From Methanosarcinales archaeon (GTDB lineage: Archaea; Halobacteriota; Methanosarcinia; Methanosarcinales; Methanoperedenaceae), in contig CAJPFJ010000004.1 in assembly GCA_905339155.1 (NCBI GenBank), positions 1 to 64,000 of the forward strand: 64,000 bases of DNA, read 5' to 3'. The notes under the pieces were generated by a model. That model did not search any database and had not been told where the DNA came from. It saw only the letters and a program-made list of their open reading frames with translations. Position numbers and translations under genes: made by a program. Positions 25,698 to 32,180 of this stretch are shown piece after piece. Position 1 is the first letter of the stretch. Each line of letters starts with the position of its first letter.

Positions 25698-25753
25698 AAC
25701 GAGCGGTCGGAGAGTGGGAGTGGTGGGTTATATAAAAAAATCCGACCGTCGTT
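25698..25753 (-). ncRNA. predicted small hairpin RNA, family copy 2
   Basis: AACGACGGTCGG (25753-25742) pairs with CCGACCGCTCGTT (25710-25698), with a single bulged base. The loop is ATTTTTTTATATAACCCACC followed by ACTCCCACTCT. The TATA-like GGTTATATATGATAAG lies at the same distance upstream as in copy 1. After the hairpin, GATGCTTTTGTATTTTCTCC could terminate transcription. Confidence 0.65.
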
Positions 25754-25860
25754 ATACATAATAATGATACTTATCATATATAACCTTTTCCCCTTAAAAA
25801 TCATAATGATCATATATAACTTGCCTTGCTCAATATTTTGGGAGAAAATACAAAAGCATC

Positions 25861-25912
25861 AACGAGCGGGCGGGAGTGGGAGTGGTTATTTAAAAAAATC
25901 CACCCGCTCGTT
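25861..25912 (-). ncRNA. predicted small hairpin RNA, family copy 3
   Basis: AACGAGCGGGTGG (25912-25900) pairs with CCGCCCGCTCGTT (25873-25861) over 13 of 13 positions with one U.G pair that would be a mismatch on the plus strand. Relative to copy 2 the inner stem has changed on both sides (GGTCGG/CCGACC to GGGTGG/CCGCCC), a compensatory change. The loop is ATTTTTTTAAATAACCACTC and CCACTC. Upstream the TATA box is TATAAATATT instead of TATATATG but at the same distance. Confidence 0.65.
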
Positions 25913-26026
25913 ATAAATAATAATGAGTATCATAATATTTATACTTTTTCATCATTTTTCCGGAAATAACCCTGGATTATATAGTAAACTTTAAATATGA
26001 TTCTTTGAATTTTGGGACCAGTGTAA

Positions 26027-26074
26027 AGTGGCAGGTAACGTTTTTTTCTAACCCCCACTCCCCAACCTGCCACT
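26027..26074 (+). ncRNA. predicted small hairpin RNA, family copy 4 (opposite strand)
   Basis: On the plus strand AGTGGCAGGT (26027-26036) pairs perfectly with ACCTGCCACT (26065-26074), and outer AGTG (26020-26023) with CACT (26078-26081). The stem sequence is unrelated to copies 1-3, but the loop is the same type: TTTTTTT then CTAACCCCCACTCCCC. A TATA-like CTTTAAATATG at about 25989-25999 puts a start near 26018. GATTCTTTTGTTC follows as a possible terminator. Confidence 0.6.
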
Positions 26075-26173
26075 GTGCACTAAGATTCTTTTGTTCAGAA
26101 AATATAAGAAATTTGGTGTATCTCTTAAATAGAATTTCCCCATTCTTTTCGCATTTTAAAAATTCGTCTAAGG

Positions 26174-26340
26174 GCTAAAATTTTCCAGAAATCTGGACCT
26201 CGATTTTAGCTTTCCGCCGTGCAAATTCCAGCATCTGATGTGAGATATCCACTGCGAATATTTTTGCACAATGTTTGGCAGCTTCTATTGCGAAACTTCC
26301 TGTTCCAGTACCAAATTCGAGGATTTTTTGGAGACCCTCT
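26174..26340 (-). pseudogene. methyltransferase fragment
   Basis: Minus-strand frame without a start reads EGLQKILEFGTGTGSFAIE, AAKHCAKIFAVDISHQMLEF, ARRKAKIEVQISGKF and then a stop TAG at 26176-26174. This is the motif I to motif II part of a class I SAM methyltransferase (ILEFGTGTGSF, then the acidic AVDIS). Everything upstream and downstream of about 50 residues is missing. It differs from the intact methyltransferase at 24849, so it is not a partial duplicate of that copy. Its break at 26340 is next to a hairpin (26375-26424) that resembles an insertion sequence end. Confidence 0.7.
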
Positions 26341-26374
26341 CATATACTTGTTATGGAGTTATGTTAAAAAACGT

Positions 26375-26424
26375 GGGTATCAATTCATCCCTCGCCTTCG
26401 AAAGGCCGGAGGTTCTTGATACCC
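26375..26424. repeat. long hairpin, possible IS200/IS605-type end remnant
   Basis: GGGTATCAA (26375-26383) and TTGATACCC (26416-26424) are exact inverse complements. Inside is a second stem, CCTCGCC, TTCGAAA loop, GGCCGGAGG. Preceded by ATTCATCC as in many archaeal IS200/IS605 ends. No transposase or TnpB remnant is seen. It could instead be a convergent terminator of the cyclophilin gene, whose own TAACTAAT/ATTAGTTA palindrome lies just after it. Confidence 0.4.
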
Positions 26425-26440
26425 GTTAACTAATAATTAG

Positions 26441-26983
26441 TTACTTTTCCCCGATCGTAACTTTTAGTATTTTATCGCCTTTTGTGATTTTACCCACGAC
26501 ATCCTGTCCTTGCGTGACCTGCCCGAATATCGCATAATTCTTATCAAGGAATTTTGCATCTTCAAGAACGATATAGAATTGTGAGGATGCACTGTTGGGG
26601 TCATTTGATCGAGCCATAGCTACCGCGCCCTTCTTATGGGTCAATGATGCATTTATTTCAAGCGGTATTGTTTTCCCCGAACCTCCTGTTCCATCTCCTT
26701 TCGGATCTCCCCCCTGGATGACGAATCCCGGCTCAACCCTGTGGAATGTAAGCCCGTCATAGAATCCTTTTTGTGCCAATTCAATAAAATTCTTTGTAGT
26801 GATAGGCGCTTCTTTTTCATATAGCTCAAACTTGATCGTACCCTTCTCTGTAACGATAGTCGATATCCTGTTTTTTTCAGATATTACAGATTGGTTTTTT
26901 TCAATGATCCCATTTTTGTCACTTACACATCCGAATGTCAGTGAGATCAAAACAATGATAGAAATAACGATTATTCGTTTCAT
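26441..26983 (-). CDS. ppiA: cyclophilin-type peptidyl-prolyl isomerase, lipoprotein
   Basis: A 180-residue protein. The N-terminus ([19 protein letters not shown]) is a lipoprotein signal with lipobox cysteine at 19, so the enzyme is probably membrane anchored outside the cell. The cyclophilin domain begins near residue 40 ([20 protein letters not shown]) and holds the active-site segments [37 protein letters not shown] and [14 protein letters not shown]. The conserved catalytic arginine and Phe/Gln residues are present. Length is typical for prokaryotic short cyclophilins. It may help folding of secreted proteins such as the surface cytochromes. A palindrome TAACTAAT/ATTAGTTA right after the stop is a likely terminator. 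Confidence 0.92.
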   Translation of the reverse strand: MKRIIVISIIVLISLTFGCVSDKNGIIEKNQSVISEKNRISTIVTEKGTIKFELYEKEAPITTKNFIELAQKGFYDGLTFHRVEPGFVIQGGDPKGDGTGGSGKTIPLEINASLTHKKGAVAMARSNDPNSASSQFYIVLEDAKFLDKNYAIFGQVTQGQDVVGKITKGDKILKVTIGEK

Positions 26984-27059
26984 AAGCAGACCATTTAATT
27001 AGTAAAATTGAATGGAATCGAAATAAAATGACGCTCCCGGCAATGCTGGGAATTTAAAC

Positions 27060-27302
27060 TTACTTTGTTTCTCCCTTATTTTCTTCCTTTTCCATTTCTT
27101 TATCCATCTTGTAATCGTCATAGCCCATCCATGCGACGATCAACCCGACAAAGAGAAGGAAGAGGCCGATGGTGGCTTTTAATAGATCAAGTAGTTCCTC
27201 CCAAAAGCCGAGATATCCACCTATCCCCGTATACCATACAATGCCAATAATCAAAACTACTATACCTATCAACATCTTAATTATATTATTTACCATAGAC
27301 AT
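27060..27302 (-). CDS. small two-helix membrane protein
   Basis: An 80-residue protein with two membrane helices (about residues 8-28 and 40-62) and a strongly charged C-terminus (DDYKMDKEMEKEENKGETK). The family is not recognised. A Gly/Trp-rich turn (WYTGIGGYLGFW) joins the helices. The ATG at 27302 has an ATGTC context without a strong ribosome binding site; ATG at 27296 is an alternative. It lies 76 bases upstream of the cyclophilin start on the same strand and could be in the same operon. It is divergent from the tRNA-Val gene. Confidence 0.6.
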   Translation of the reverse strand: MSMVNNIIKMLIGIVVLIIGIVWYTGIGGYLGFWEELLDLLKATIGLFLLFVGLIVAWMGYDDYKMDKEMEKEENKGETK

Positions 27303-27399
27303 ATTTACCCATTTTATATTGTTTTATCCCCTATTAAAGTTTTTTTATGAACTTGAACTAAAAAACTATATACTCCAACCAACATCTAAGCTTTCTGCA

Positions 27400-27473
27400 G
27401 GGCTCGTGGTCTAGTCGGCTATGATATCGCCTTTACATGGCGGGGATCCGGAGTTCGAATCTCCGCGGGCCCA
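27400..27473 (+). tRNA. tRNA-Val(UAC)
   Basis: The 74-base cloverleaf has acceptor GGGCTCG/CGGGCCC with discriminator A, a D arm GTGGTCTAGTCGGCTATGATA region, anticodon stem CGCC/GGCG with loop TTTACAT giving anticodon TAC, and T arm CGGAG TTCGAAT CTCCG. The anticodon reads GUA valine codons. CCA is not encoded in the gene, as usual in many archaea. A TATA-like ACTATATACTCC lies about 27 bases upstream of the start. Confidence 0.95.
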
Positions 27474-27531
27474 TATTCTTTTATATGCAAGTATGGAACA
27501 ATTAAATTTTGATCAAAAAAGATAAAAACCT

Positions 27532-28191
27532 ATGGCCTCACCAAAAAAATGTATCCTCTGTCGCAATTCCTCCGTATTTGATTTAAAATTTACAAAAACT
27601 TACAAAAAGATGGGAAAACGAGATTATTTCCGCTGCCCTGAATGTGATCTGATCTTTGTGCCTGAAGAATTCCATCTTTCGTCCATTGATGAAGAAGCCC
27701 GATATTTACTTCATAATAATACGCTTTCAAACGGGGGATATGTAAACATGTTCATGGAAAAAATAAAACTCATACAGCAATATTGTCCTGGAATCATGTC
27801 TGCGCTTGATTATGGGTGCGGGCATGAACCTGTCCTGAAGAAGTTACTGCAACTGGAGGGTTATGATTGTGACGGCTATGACCTTTATTTCAATCCCGGG
27901 TTTCCTGTACGTTCATATGACATCGTCATCTCTACAGAGGTTTTCGAGCATTTCAGGGATATCAGGAATGAGCTTACAAAAATACATTCACTTCTAAAAA
28001 CGGGAGGATTTCTTGCCATTATGACATCATTTCATGATCCTGCAGAGGATTTTGAAAATTGGTGGTACCACAGCGATCCGACACACATTTGTTTTTTTAG
28101 CATGAAAACATTTGATTGGATATCAAAGCAATTTGGATTTAAGAAAATTTATTCGAACGAAAGAAATTTTATAATATTACAGTTAAAATGA
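27532..28191 (+). CDS. zinc-ribbon class I methyltransferase
   Basis: A 219-residue protein. The N-terminus holds a four-cysteine zinc ribbon (CILC near residue 7 and CPEC near 36). The methyltransferase domain follows: ALDYGCGHEPVLKKLL (motif I, degenerate), YDLYFNP, SYDIVISTEVFEHF and LLKTGGFLAIMTSFHDP. The same architecture occurs in SAM enzymes acting on sugars or lipids with an attached ribbon. Motif I has GCGHE in place of GxGxG, so SAM binding should be checked, but EVFEHF and the rest are well conserved. The start is ATG 27532; it follows the tRNA by 58 bases. The next plus gene (mscL) is 63 bases away. Confidence 0.82.
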   Translation: MASPKKCILCRNSSVFDLKFTKTYKKMGKRDYFRCPECDLIFVPEEFHLSSIDEEARYLLHNNTLSNGGYVNMFMEKIKLIQQYCPGIMSALDYGCGHEPVLKKLLQLEGYDCDGYDLYFNPGFPVRSYDIVISTEVFEHFRDIRNELTKIHSLLKTGGFLAIMTSFHDPAEDFENWWYHSDPTHICFFSMKTFDWISKQFGFKKIYSNERNFIILQLK

Positions 28192-28254
28192 ATTTGTTTA
28201 GAACACCTTTATTTATGATTAACTCGATATAATTAGTGATAGGAGTGTGATTAC

Positions 28255-28575
28255 ATGGTAGTAACAAAAAAATCTTTCATCCAGGAATTTAATGACTTTT
28301 TGACCAAATATGGAGTTATCGGATTGGCAGTTGCGTTCGTAATGGGTCTGGCAATAACCAAGCTTGTAACAGCGCTTGTTACCGACCTTATTATGCCTAT
28401 TATCGGCGCGTTGATACCAGGCGGGGACTGGAGGGCTGCAACTTTGAATATTGGACCTGTCAAGTTCATGGTTGGAGATTTTGCAGGCGCGTTATTGGAT
28501 TTCATTATCATTGCTCTTGTAATTTTTATGATTGTAAAATCCATAATCAAAGAAGAAAAAAGTGAACGAAAATAA
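28255..28575 (+). CDS. mscL: large-conductance mechanosensitive channel MscL
   Basis: A 106-residue protein with the MscL layout: short N-terminal helix (FIQEFNDFLTKYGVIGLAVA), TM1 with the pore-lining GLAVAFVMGLAITKLVTALV, a short periplasmic loop, TM2 (ALLDFIIIALVIFMIVKSI) and a charged cytoplasmic tail. It forms a pentameric pressure valve in the membrane. The length is at the short end (bacterial proteins are about 130). ATG 28255 has GGAGTG upstream; a TATA-like TTATGATTAACTC may lie near 28210. The downstream IscB element begins close to its stop. Confidence 0.88.
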   Translation: MVVTKKSFIQEFNDFLTKYGVIGLAVAFVMGLAITKLVTALVTDLIMPIIGALIPGGDWRAATLNIGPVKFMVGDFAGALLDFIIIALVIFMIVKSIIKEEKSERK

Positions 28576-28669
28576 TTAATCTTTTATAACGTGGGGAGAG
28601 GGGTAGAGAATACCATCGGACTTGTCCGATGGATGAATCGAACCCCCTTGTATATGTAATGTATTCCCC

Positions 28670-29893
28670 TCAAAACCCAAATTGTAGTCCTTTTCCATAA
28701 GTGATCAACTCCACATTTTTAATATTTGAATTAATATCCTTTCCATTATCGTTCTGTAATCGTATCCAAGCGCCATAATTGAAAATTCCCTTAACCGTAT
28801 ATGCCTGACCATTAAGCCTTACAAGATCATGAGGCTGGAATTTGTATCTCTCTCTTCGGATAGATGGTTTGAATCCTTTTCTATTCAATTGAAGAGAACG
28901 ATTGTTTCTTCTATTTTGCTTAACCGCATGAGGTCGGCATCTTTCCTGATCAGTTCCTTTTGATATTGCAAAAGCGTCATTTACATGCGATTTCTCTAAC
29001 CCCAAATATATCCTGAATTTCTTGGTGATGTAGCCATAGGTATGATTGACTGCGGTTTTTCCATACAGGTTTTTCAATCTTTTGACCAATTCCCATCTTA
29101 CGGTATTCATGAATGCGGAGGCTTTCAAGGATTTTTTGCATAATGCTTCGATCTCAGGATGACCAAATTCTGCTGCTGTCTTGTTTCCTTTCTTCTGATT
29201 GCACTTATGGCAGGCGATAGTTAAGTTGGAAACACGGTCACTTCCACCTTTTGAGGATGGGGTTACATGCTCGATCTCCAAGCGAATATCGGTCTTTCCA
29301 CAATAAGCGCATTTTCGCTGGAATTTCTCAAGCAGATATTCCCTTACTTCATAGCCCTGTAATTCGCCTTGCTGATACTCTATTCCTGATATTTCAGGAT
29401 TCTGCATTTTCTGAGTATCGAAGGATGCTACTTCAACGTCTATTTCAGTTATGGGAAGTAGTTTCTTGATCTTCTCGATCAATTCCAGATGAGAATTGAT
29501 CTTATGCTCTATTGAAGGGGCAAACCAGCCTTTTGGGATGCTCCTGTTCAGGAATCTTGGCTCTCGATACTGAGTATTCCTGTTTCTTCTACCACGCCGA
29601 TACATCATCTTTTCTTTGAGCTTATCAGGTATATCGGTTCTTAAAATCACTTCGCCTGATATGAGTTCTGCTGTTCTGGTTCTCGCAGAGTAACCTATTG
29701 TTTTGAATGCACTATCTATTCCCAATATAATTTCTTGTTTCGTTTCTCCTGTTGCGTATTTTAGCTGGATTGTAAATGGAGTTCGCTTAACAACTTTTGC
29801 TTTTCCCATTTTCAATAAATGCTTTGCTTTTGCTGCTCTGGTCGGCATCAAAGGTTGACCTCTCATGTTTAACACATATACAGGAACTCGCAA
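28670..29893 (-). CDS. iscB: IscB RNA-guided endonuclease (RuvC + HNH)
   Basis: From the TTG at 29893 this is a 407-residue IscB. In order: the PLMP domain (VPVYVLNMRGQPLMPTR; PLMP at residues 14-17), RuvC-I LGIDSAFKTIG (D60), arginine-rich bridge MYRRGRRNRNTQYREPRF, RuvC-II EIDVEVASFD (E154), an HNH nuclease with CAYCGKTDIRLEIEHVTPSS (H209) and NLTIACHKCNQKKGN (N223), and RuvC-III SHVNDAFAI (H303, D306). All catalytic residues are present. A longer frame to 30058 adds 55 residues that look unlike protein and coincide with the omega-RNA region, so I reject that start; AGGAAACAGGA before TTG 29893 supports it. IscB proteins are Cas9 relatives guided by omega-RNA. Confidence 0.9.
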   Translation of the reverse strand: MRVPVYVLNMRGQPLMPTRAAKAKHLLKMGKAKVVKRTPFTIQLKYATGETKQEIILGIDSAFKTIGYSARTRTAELISGEVILRTDIPDKLKEKMMYRRGRRNRNTQYREPRFLNRSIPKGWFAPSIEHKINSHLELIEKIKKLLPITEIDVEVASFDTQKMQNPEISGIEYQQGELQGYEVREYLLEKFQRKCAYCGKTDIRLEIEHVTPSSKGGSDRVSNLTIACHKCNQKKGNKTAAEFGHPEIEALCKKSLKASAFMNTVRWELVKRLKNLYGKTAVNHTYGYITKKFRIYLGLEKSHVNDAFAISKGTDQERCRPHAVKQNRRNNRSLQLNRKGFKPSIRRERYKFQPHDLVRLNGQAYTVKGIFNYGAWIRLQNDNGKDINSNIKNVELITYGKGLQFGF

Positions 29894-30131
29894 GTCCTGT
29901 TTCCTGTGTTTGGATTGGTTCACTTCGGAGCGGTTATCTAAAGTTTTTAAACCGGATACACTGAGAGTTTCCTCTCTGTTTAATATCCGATCACAGTTGC
30001 CACTAACTTGTGAAGCATCAGTGGGTGTGCATGTATTTCTTTTGGATAACTTTTTCAATTTCTTGACTCCTAATCAATCAAATTACTCTTTGTCCCTCAC
30101 GGGACAAGCCTCCGGTTTCAACCGGAGGTGA
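29894..30131 (-). ncRNA. predicted IscB omega-RNA
   Basis: The DNA from the element end (30131) to the IscB start codon is transcribed in the same direction, begins with two strong hairpins (CCTCCGGTT loop AACCGGAGG, then TTGTCCC loop GGGACAA) and is otherwise low in coding quality. IscB guide RNAs are known to lie upstream of iscB with the guide at the 5' end, taken from sequence flanking the element. Here the guide would come from the 3' end of the DUF1015 gene just beyond 30131. Length of about 238 nt fits known omega-RNAs. Confidence 0.6.
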
Positions 30132-31423
30132 TTGACTTTTCTCATAACGATCCCTTCTGCCACCTTGGGAAGAAAAAGCGTTGATTTCTGGGGAAAATTC
30201 TTCCTTTCAATAAATGCTTTTCTTTCGACGTCTTTTATTGAGAACGGATTTAAGAGAAAAGCAACTTTATATTCCTTTGAATCAACCCTTGAAATGGCTT
30301 CATCAGGACTTGCGTTAAAAGACACATCATCTACAGGTTTTCCCTGTATGACAGGATCTATCAGCCATTCATGAAGTACAATAAGGTCAAGACCCACAAT
30401 TTCTTTTTTCTCTCTTGAAAGATCATGCACAGCTTTCTCATCGGCCCTGAGGATACTGAATTTTTTCCCGTCGTACATCCCGAGCTTTATATCAAATTCA
30501 CTTCTGCGCTTCCTGAGCCTGGAATAGAATTCCTCGTCGTTGGTATCGCTTTCCCAGTCAATTGAAAAATTCTCCCGTATTTTTTGTGTAAGTTCCTGTT
30601 CGCTAAAATTGCGCACTGCCCTGTGCCAGGGTAAAAGTAAAAGAGCCCTGTCCCCTCCTTCCATCAGCATCATCATGGTATATTCAATGCCATCACTTTC
30701 CCTCAGGATATTTGATGCTGTGTACCTGTGGTGCCCGTCAAGTATGAGAAGCTTAAGTCCTTTTGTCAACTTCTTGATCTTTCGAATTAATTTTTCATCA
30801 GTTATCTCCCATAAAAAATGACGGCTGCCATTCAGGGTGACGTCGACTACAGGCGTTTTATCCGGATATGGCACAAAATCAGGGCGTTTAAAACCCAGGT
30901 ATTCCTCGAAAAGATTGTTCAAATCATGGTCTGGCATATTGTATTCAGCAGCAATGGGTGAAAAGTTCATCATACTTGCTCTCATCAACCTGTAGCGTTC
31001 GTTTGAATTTACTTCAAAAATTTTCTCATGCCCCACGATATTTCCTTTCCCGAGTTCTTCAACTTTAACAAGCGATACCAGGCCAAAAACAAAATACAGG
31101 CTCATCCTGTCTTTTTCAGGAAGAAGGGCCAGTATTTCAGGCGTAAGGGAATACATGATACCGTAAATATAAAAAGCAGGTTTTTCTCGTTCTAAAAGTA
31201 TCTTTGAGCTGATGAAACGATCGAGTTCTTTTGTTGCATATCCAATAAATTCATCCCTGTCCATGTCTTTTCTTCTGGTTGTCACCTGGATAATGTTGTT
31301 TTTCTCATGGGCGAATCTCTGGTAATTTGCGGCATCTATGGTATCATAAACCGGACAAATGAGTTTATCAATCTGCATCCCCGGATTAATTATCGTGGCT
31401 TTAAAAGGTCGAATTTCTACCAT
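30083..31423 (-). CDS. DUF1015 family protein, C-terminus altered by the IscB element
   Basis: A 446-residue protein with the DUF1015 core. Residues 200-240 contain LKLLILDGHHRYTASNIL with the family motif LDGHHRY, and the C-terminal half has VGLDLIVLHEWLIDP and AFLLNPFSIKDVERK with FLPKVAEGIVMRK, where the family normally ends. The last residues, VNHLRLKPEACPVRDKE, are encoded by the hairpin region of the IscB element and are not conserved-looking. So the true end has been replaced by element sequence, adding a tail of about 17 residues. DUF1015 proteins resemble ParB-like kinases in part of their fold; the role here is unknown. Upstream is the 318-base region with promoter-like repeats. Confidence 0.85.
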   Translation of the reverse strand: MVEIRPFKATIINPGMQIDKLICPVYDTIDAANYQRFAHEKNNIIQVTTRRKDMDRDEFIGYATKELDRFISSKILLEREKPAFYIYGIMYSLTPEILALLPEKDRMSLYFVFGLVSLVKVEELGKGNIVGHEKIFEVNSNERYRLMRASMMNFSPIAAEYNMPDHDLNNLFEEYLGFKRPDFVPYPDKTPVVDVTLNGSRHFLWEITDEKLIRKIKKLTKGLKLLILDGHHRYTASNILRESDGIEYTMMMLMEGGDRALLLLPWHRAVRNFSEQELTQKIRENFSIDWESDTNDEEFYSRLRKRRSEFDIKLGMYDGKKFSILRADEKAVHDLSREKKEIVGLDLIVLHEWLIDPVIQGKPVDDVSFNASPDEAISRVDSKEYKVAFLLNPFSIKDVERKAFIERKNFPQKSTLFLPKVAEGIVMRKVNHLRLKPEACPVRDKE

Positions 31424-31593
31424 TGGTGAGCTTCCTTAAAGGATTTCAATATTTATTTTTTCGGTTCTCAAAGGTTAATATAGAACATGAATGTTTCGAG
31501 ACCATATACTATTTATAAAGTCTGATTTTTAGGTGAAATATCTGGATCGATTTCTCAACCTATAGGAAACTATAAACGTATTTTTTTATCATT

Positions 31594-31632
31594 ATATATT
31601 TAAAAAGTTCCAAGACTAACGTGAGGCTATGG
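31594..31632 (+). repeat. TATA-box plus 25-base repeat, copy A
   Basis: ATATATTTAAAAA followed by a 25-base segment containing CCAAGACTAAC matches the segment at 34278-34317 with 20 of 25 identical after the AT stretch. The shared AT stretch looks like box A, and CCAAGACTAAC falls 15-25 bases downstream, where a transcript would begin. Possibly two copies of one small RNA gene. Confidence 0.5.
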
Positions 31633-31693
31633 AATATGAGGGTGGTGCATGACGTTAACTTTATATAAAAATAACACTAAGAAGAAAGTTGTC

Positions 31694-31733
31694 AGAGTGG
31701 GTTACTGTCCTCTCAAAACAGTTCTACCACTCT
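31694..31733 (+). promoter_or_regulatory. nested leader hairpin upstream of a lipoprotein gene
   Basis: AGAGTGG (31694-31700) pairs with CCACTCT (31727-31733), and an inner ACTGT pairs with ACAGT. It lies about 27-60 bases downstream of the TATA-like CTTTATATAAAAAT and 20 bases before the lipoprotein ATG at 31754, so it would be in the 5' leader. Confidence 0.5.
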
Positions 31734-31753
31734 TAAATTAGATGTGGTTAGAT

Positions 31754-32089
31754 ATGAATAAGAAAATTATGGTTGTAAGTATTTTAATAACAATACTGGT
31801 TTTATTATCAGGGTGTGTTTCGTCGCCAAAGCCCGTTGTTCTTTCAAAAAATGCTGAAGGAACAATGCAAGGCTTAAATAGTGTTACAATTGTAACCGCT
31901 GACATAGAGAATCAAGGAGAGTCTGGTGATGTTCTTGTAAAAGTCGAAGTAAAAGCTCCAGACAAAGAACCTATGAACCAACAACAAGTGACATACATTG
32001 AAAAAGGAATGATAAAAAAACTAAGTTTTACTTTTGATACAGAATTTGGAGATAACATTTATTATTCAGTTACTGCTGAACCAACCTAA
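31754..32089 (+). CDS. small lipoprotein
   Basis: A 111-residue protein beginning MNKKIMVVSILITILVLLSGC: signal peptide with lipobox LLSGC. The mature part (VTIVTADIENQGESGDVLVKVEVKAP) has an alternating pattern like a small immunoglobulin-like or FxLYD beta domain that handles extracellular interactions in archaea. A frame start at ATG 31742 adds four residues and lacks a better ribosome binding site, so I use 31754. The function is unknown. It stands alone and is preceded by a hairpin leader. Confidence 0.7.
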   Translation: MNKKIMVVSILITILVLLSGCVSSPKPVVLSKNAEGTMQGLNSVTIVTADIENQGESGDVLVKVEVKAPDKEPMNQQQVTYIEKGMIKKLSFTFDTEFGDNIYYSVTAEPT

Positions 32090-32180
32090 CAATCTGTTGT
32101 AGGCTTTGGGGTGACGTCCAGAGCTTTACTGTTTTACTATAATACCAATATTATTTATTAATATATAATACTATATTATT

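Larger units (their letters stand above)
25533..25912 (-). repeat. tandem ~164-bp repeats carrying hairpin RNA units
   Basis: Two full units (25533-25697 and 25698-25860) and a partial third share, in order, a hairpin arm, a G-rich loop (plus strand), the second arm, GTTATACATAATAATGATA, ATATATAACC, an AT-rich spacer and CAATATTTTGGGAGAAAATAC before the next unit. The spacer sequences are diverged while the stem complementarity, loop and TATA box are kept, so this is not a recent duplication. There are no spacers of CRISPR type. Confidence 0.8.
28584..30131 (-). mobile_element. IscB-carrying IS200/IS605-type (ISC) element, no transposase
   Basis: Element bounds are estimates. One end has a palindrome CCATCGGAC-AA-GTCCGATGG (28613-28632). 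The other has two hairpins in tandem, TTGTCCC/GGGACAA (30090-30107) and CCTCCGGTT/AACCGGAGG (30109-30128). Between them is only iscB and its omega-RNA. No TnpA (Y1) transposase is seen, so mobility would need one in trans. The insertion lies at the 3' end of the DUF1015 gene and next to the mscL 3' end. Confidence 0.7.
31424..31741. other. non-coding region with promoter-like repeat and leader hairpin
   Basis: 318 bases without a gene. It contains TATAGGAAACTATAAAC near 31560, a repeat copy at 31594-31632 shared with 34278-34317, a second TATA-like CTTTATATAAAAAT at about 31658-31671 and a hairpin at 31694-31733. The region looks transcribed rather than empty. The downstream gene is the small lipoprotein. 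Confidence 0.5.

Noticed and set aside
25533-26081. CRISPR array in the 25.5-26.1 kb repeats
   Set aside because: Repeats are about 164 bases long with hairpin and promoter parts, no 25-40-base repeats with unique spacers, and no cas genes nearby.
26219-26419. 66-residue plus-strand frame
   Set aside because: It is antisense to the methyltransferase remnant and runs into the hairpin; no ribosome binding site or recognisable domain.
29894-30058. IscB residues 1-55 of the long frame as protein
   Set aside because: The composition does not resemble IscB; the PLMP domain starts right after TTG 29893 and the extension overlaps the hairpin RNA region.
12251-31578. TAGGAAACTATAAAC found at both 12251 and about 31562
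   Set aside because: An exact 15-base match of AT-rich sequence is expected by chance in 64 kb; no shared context on either side.
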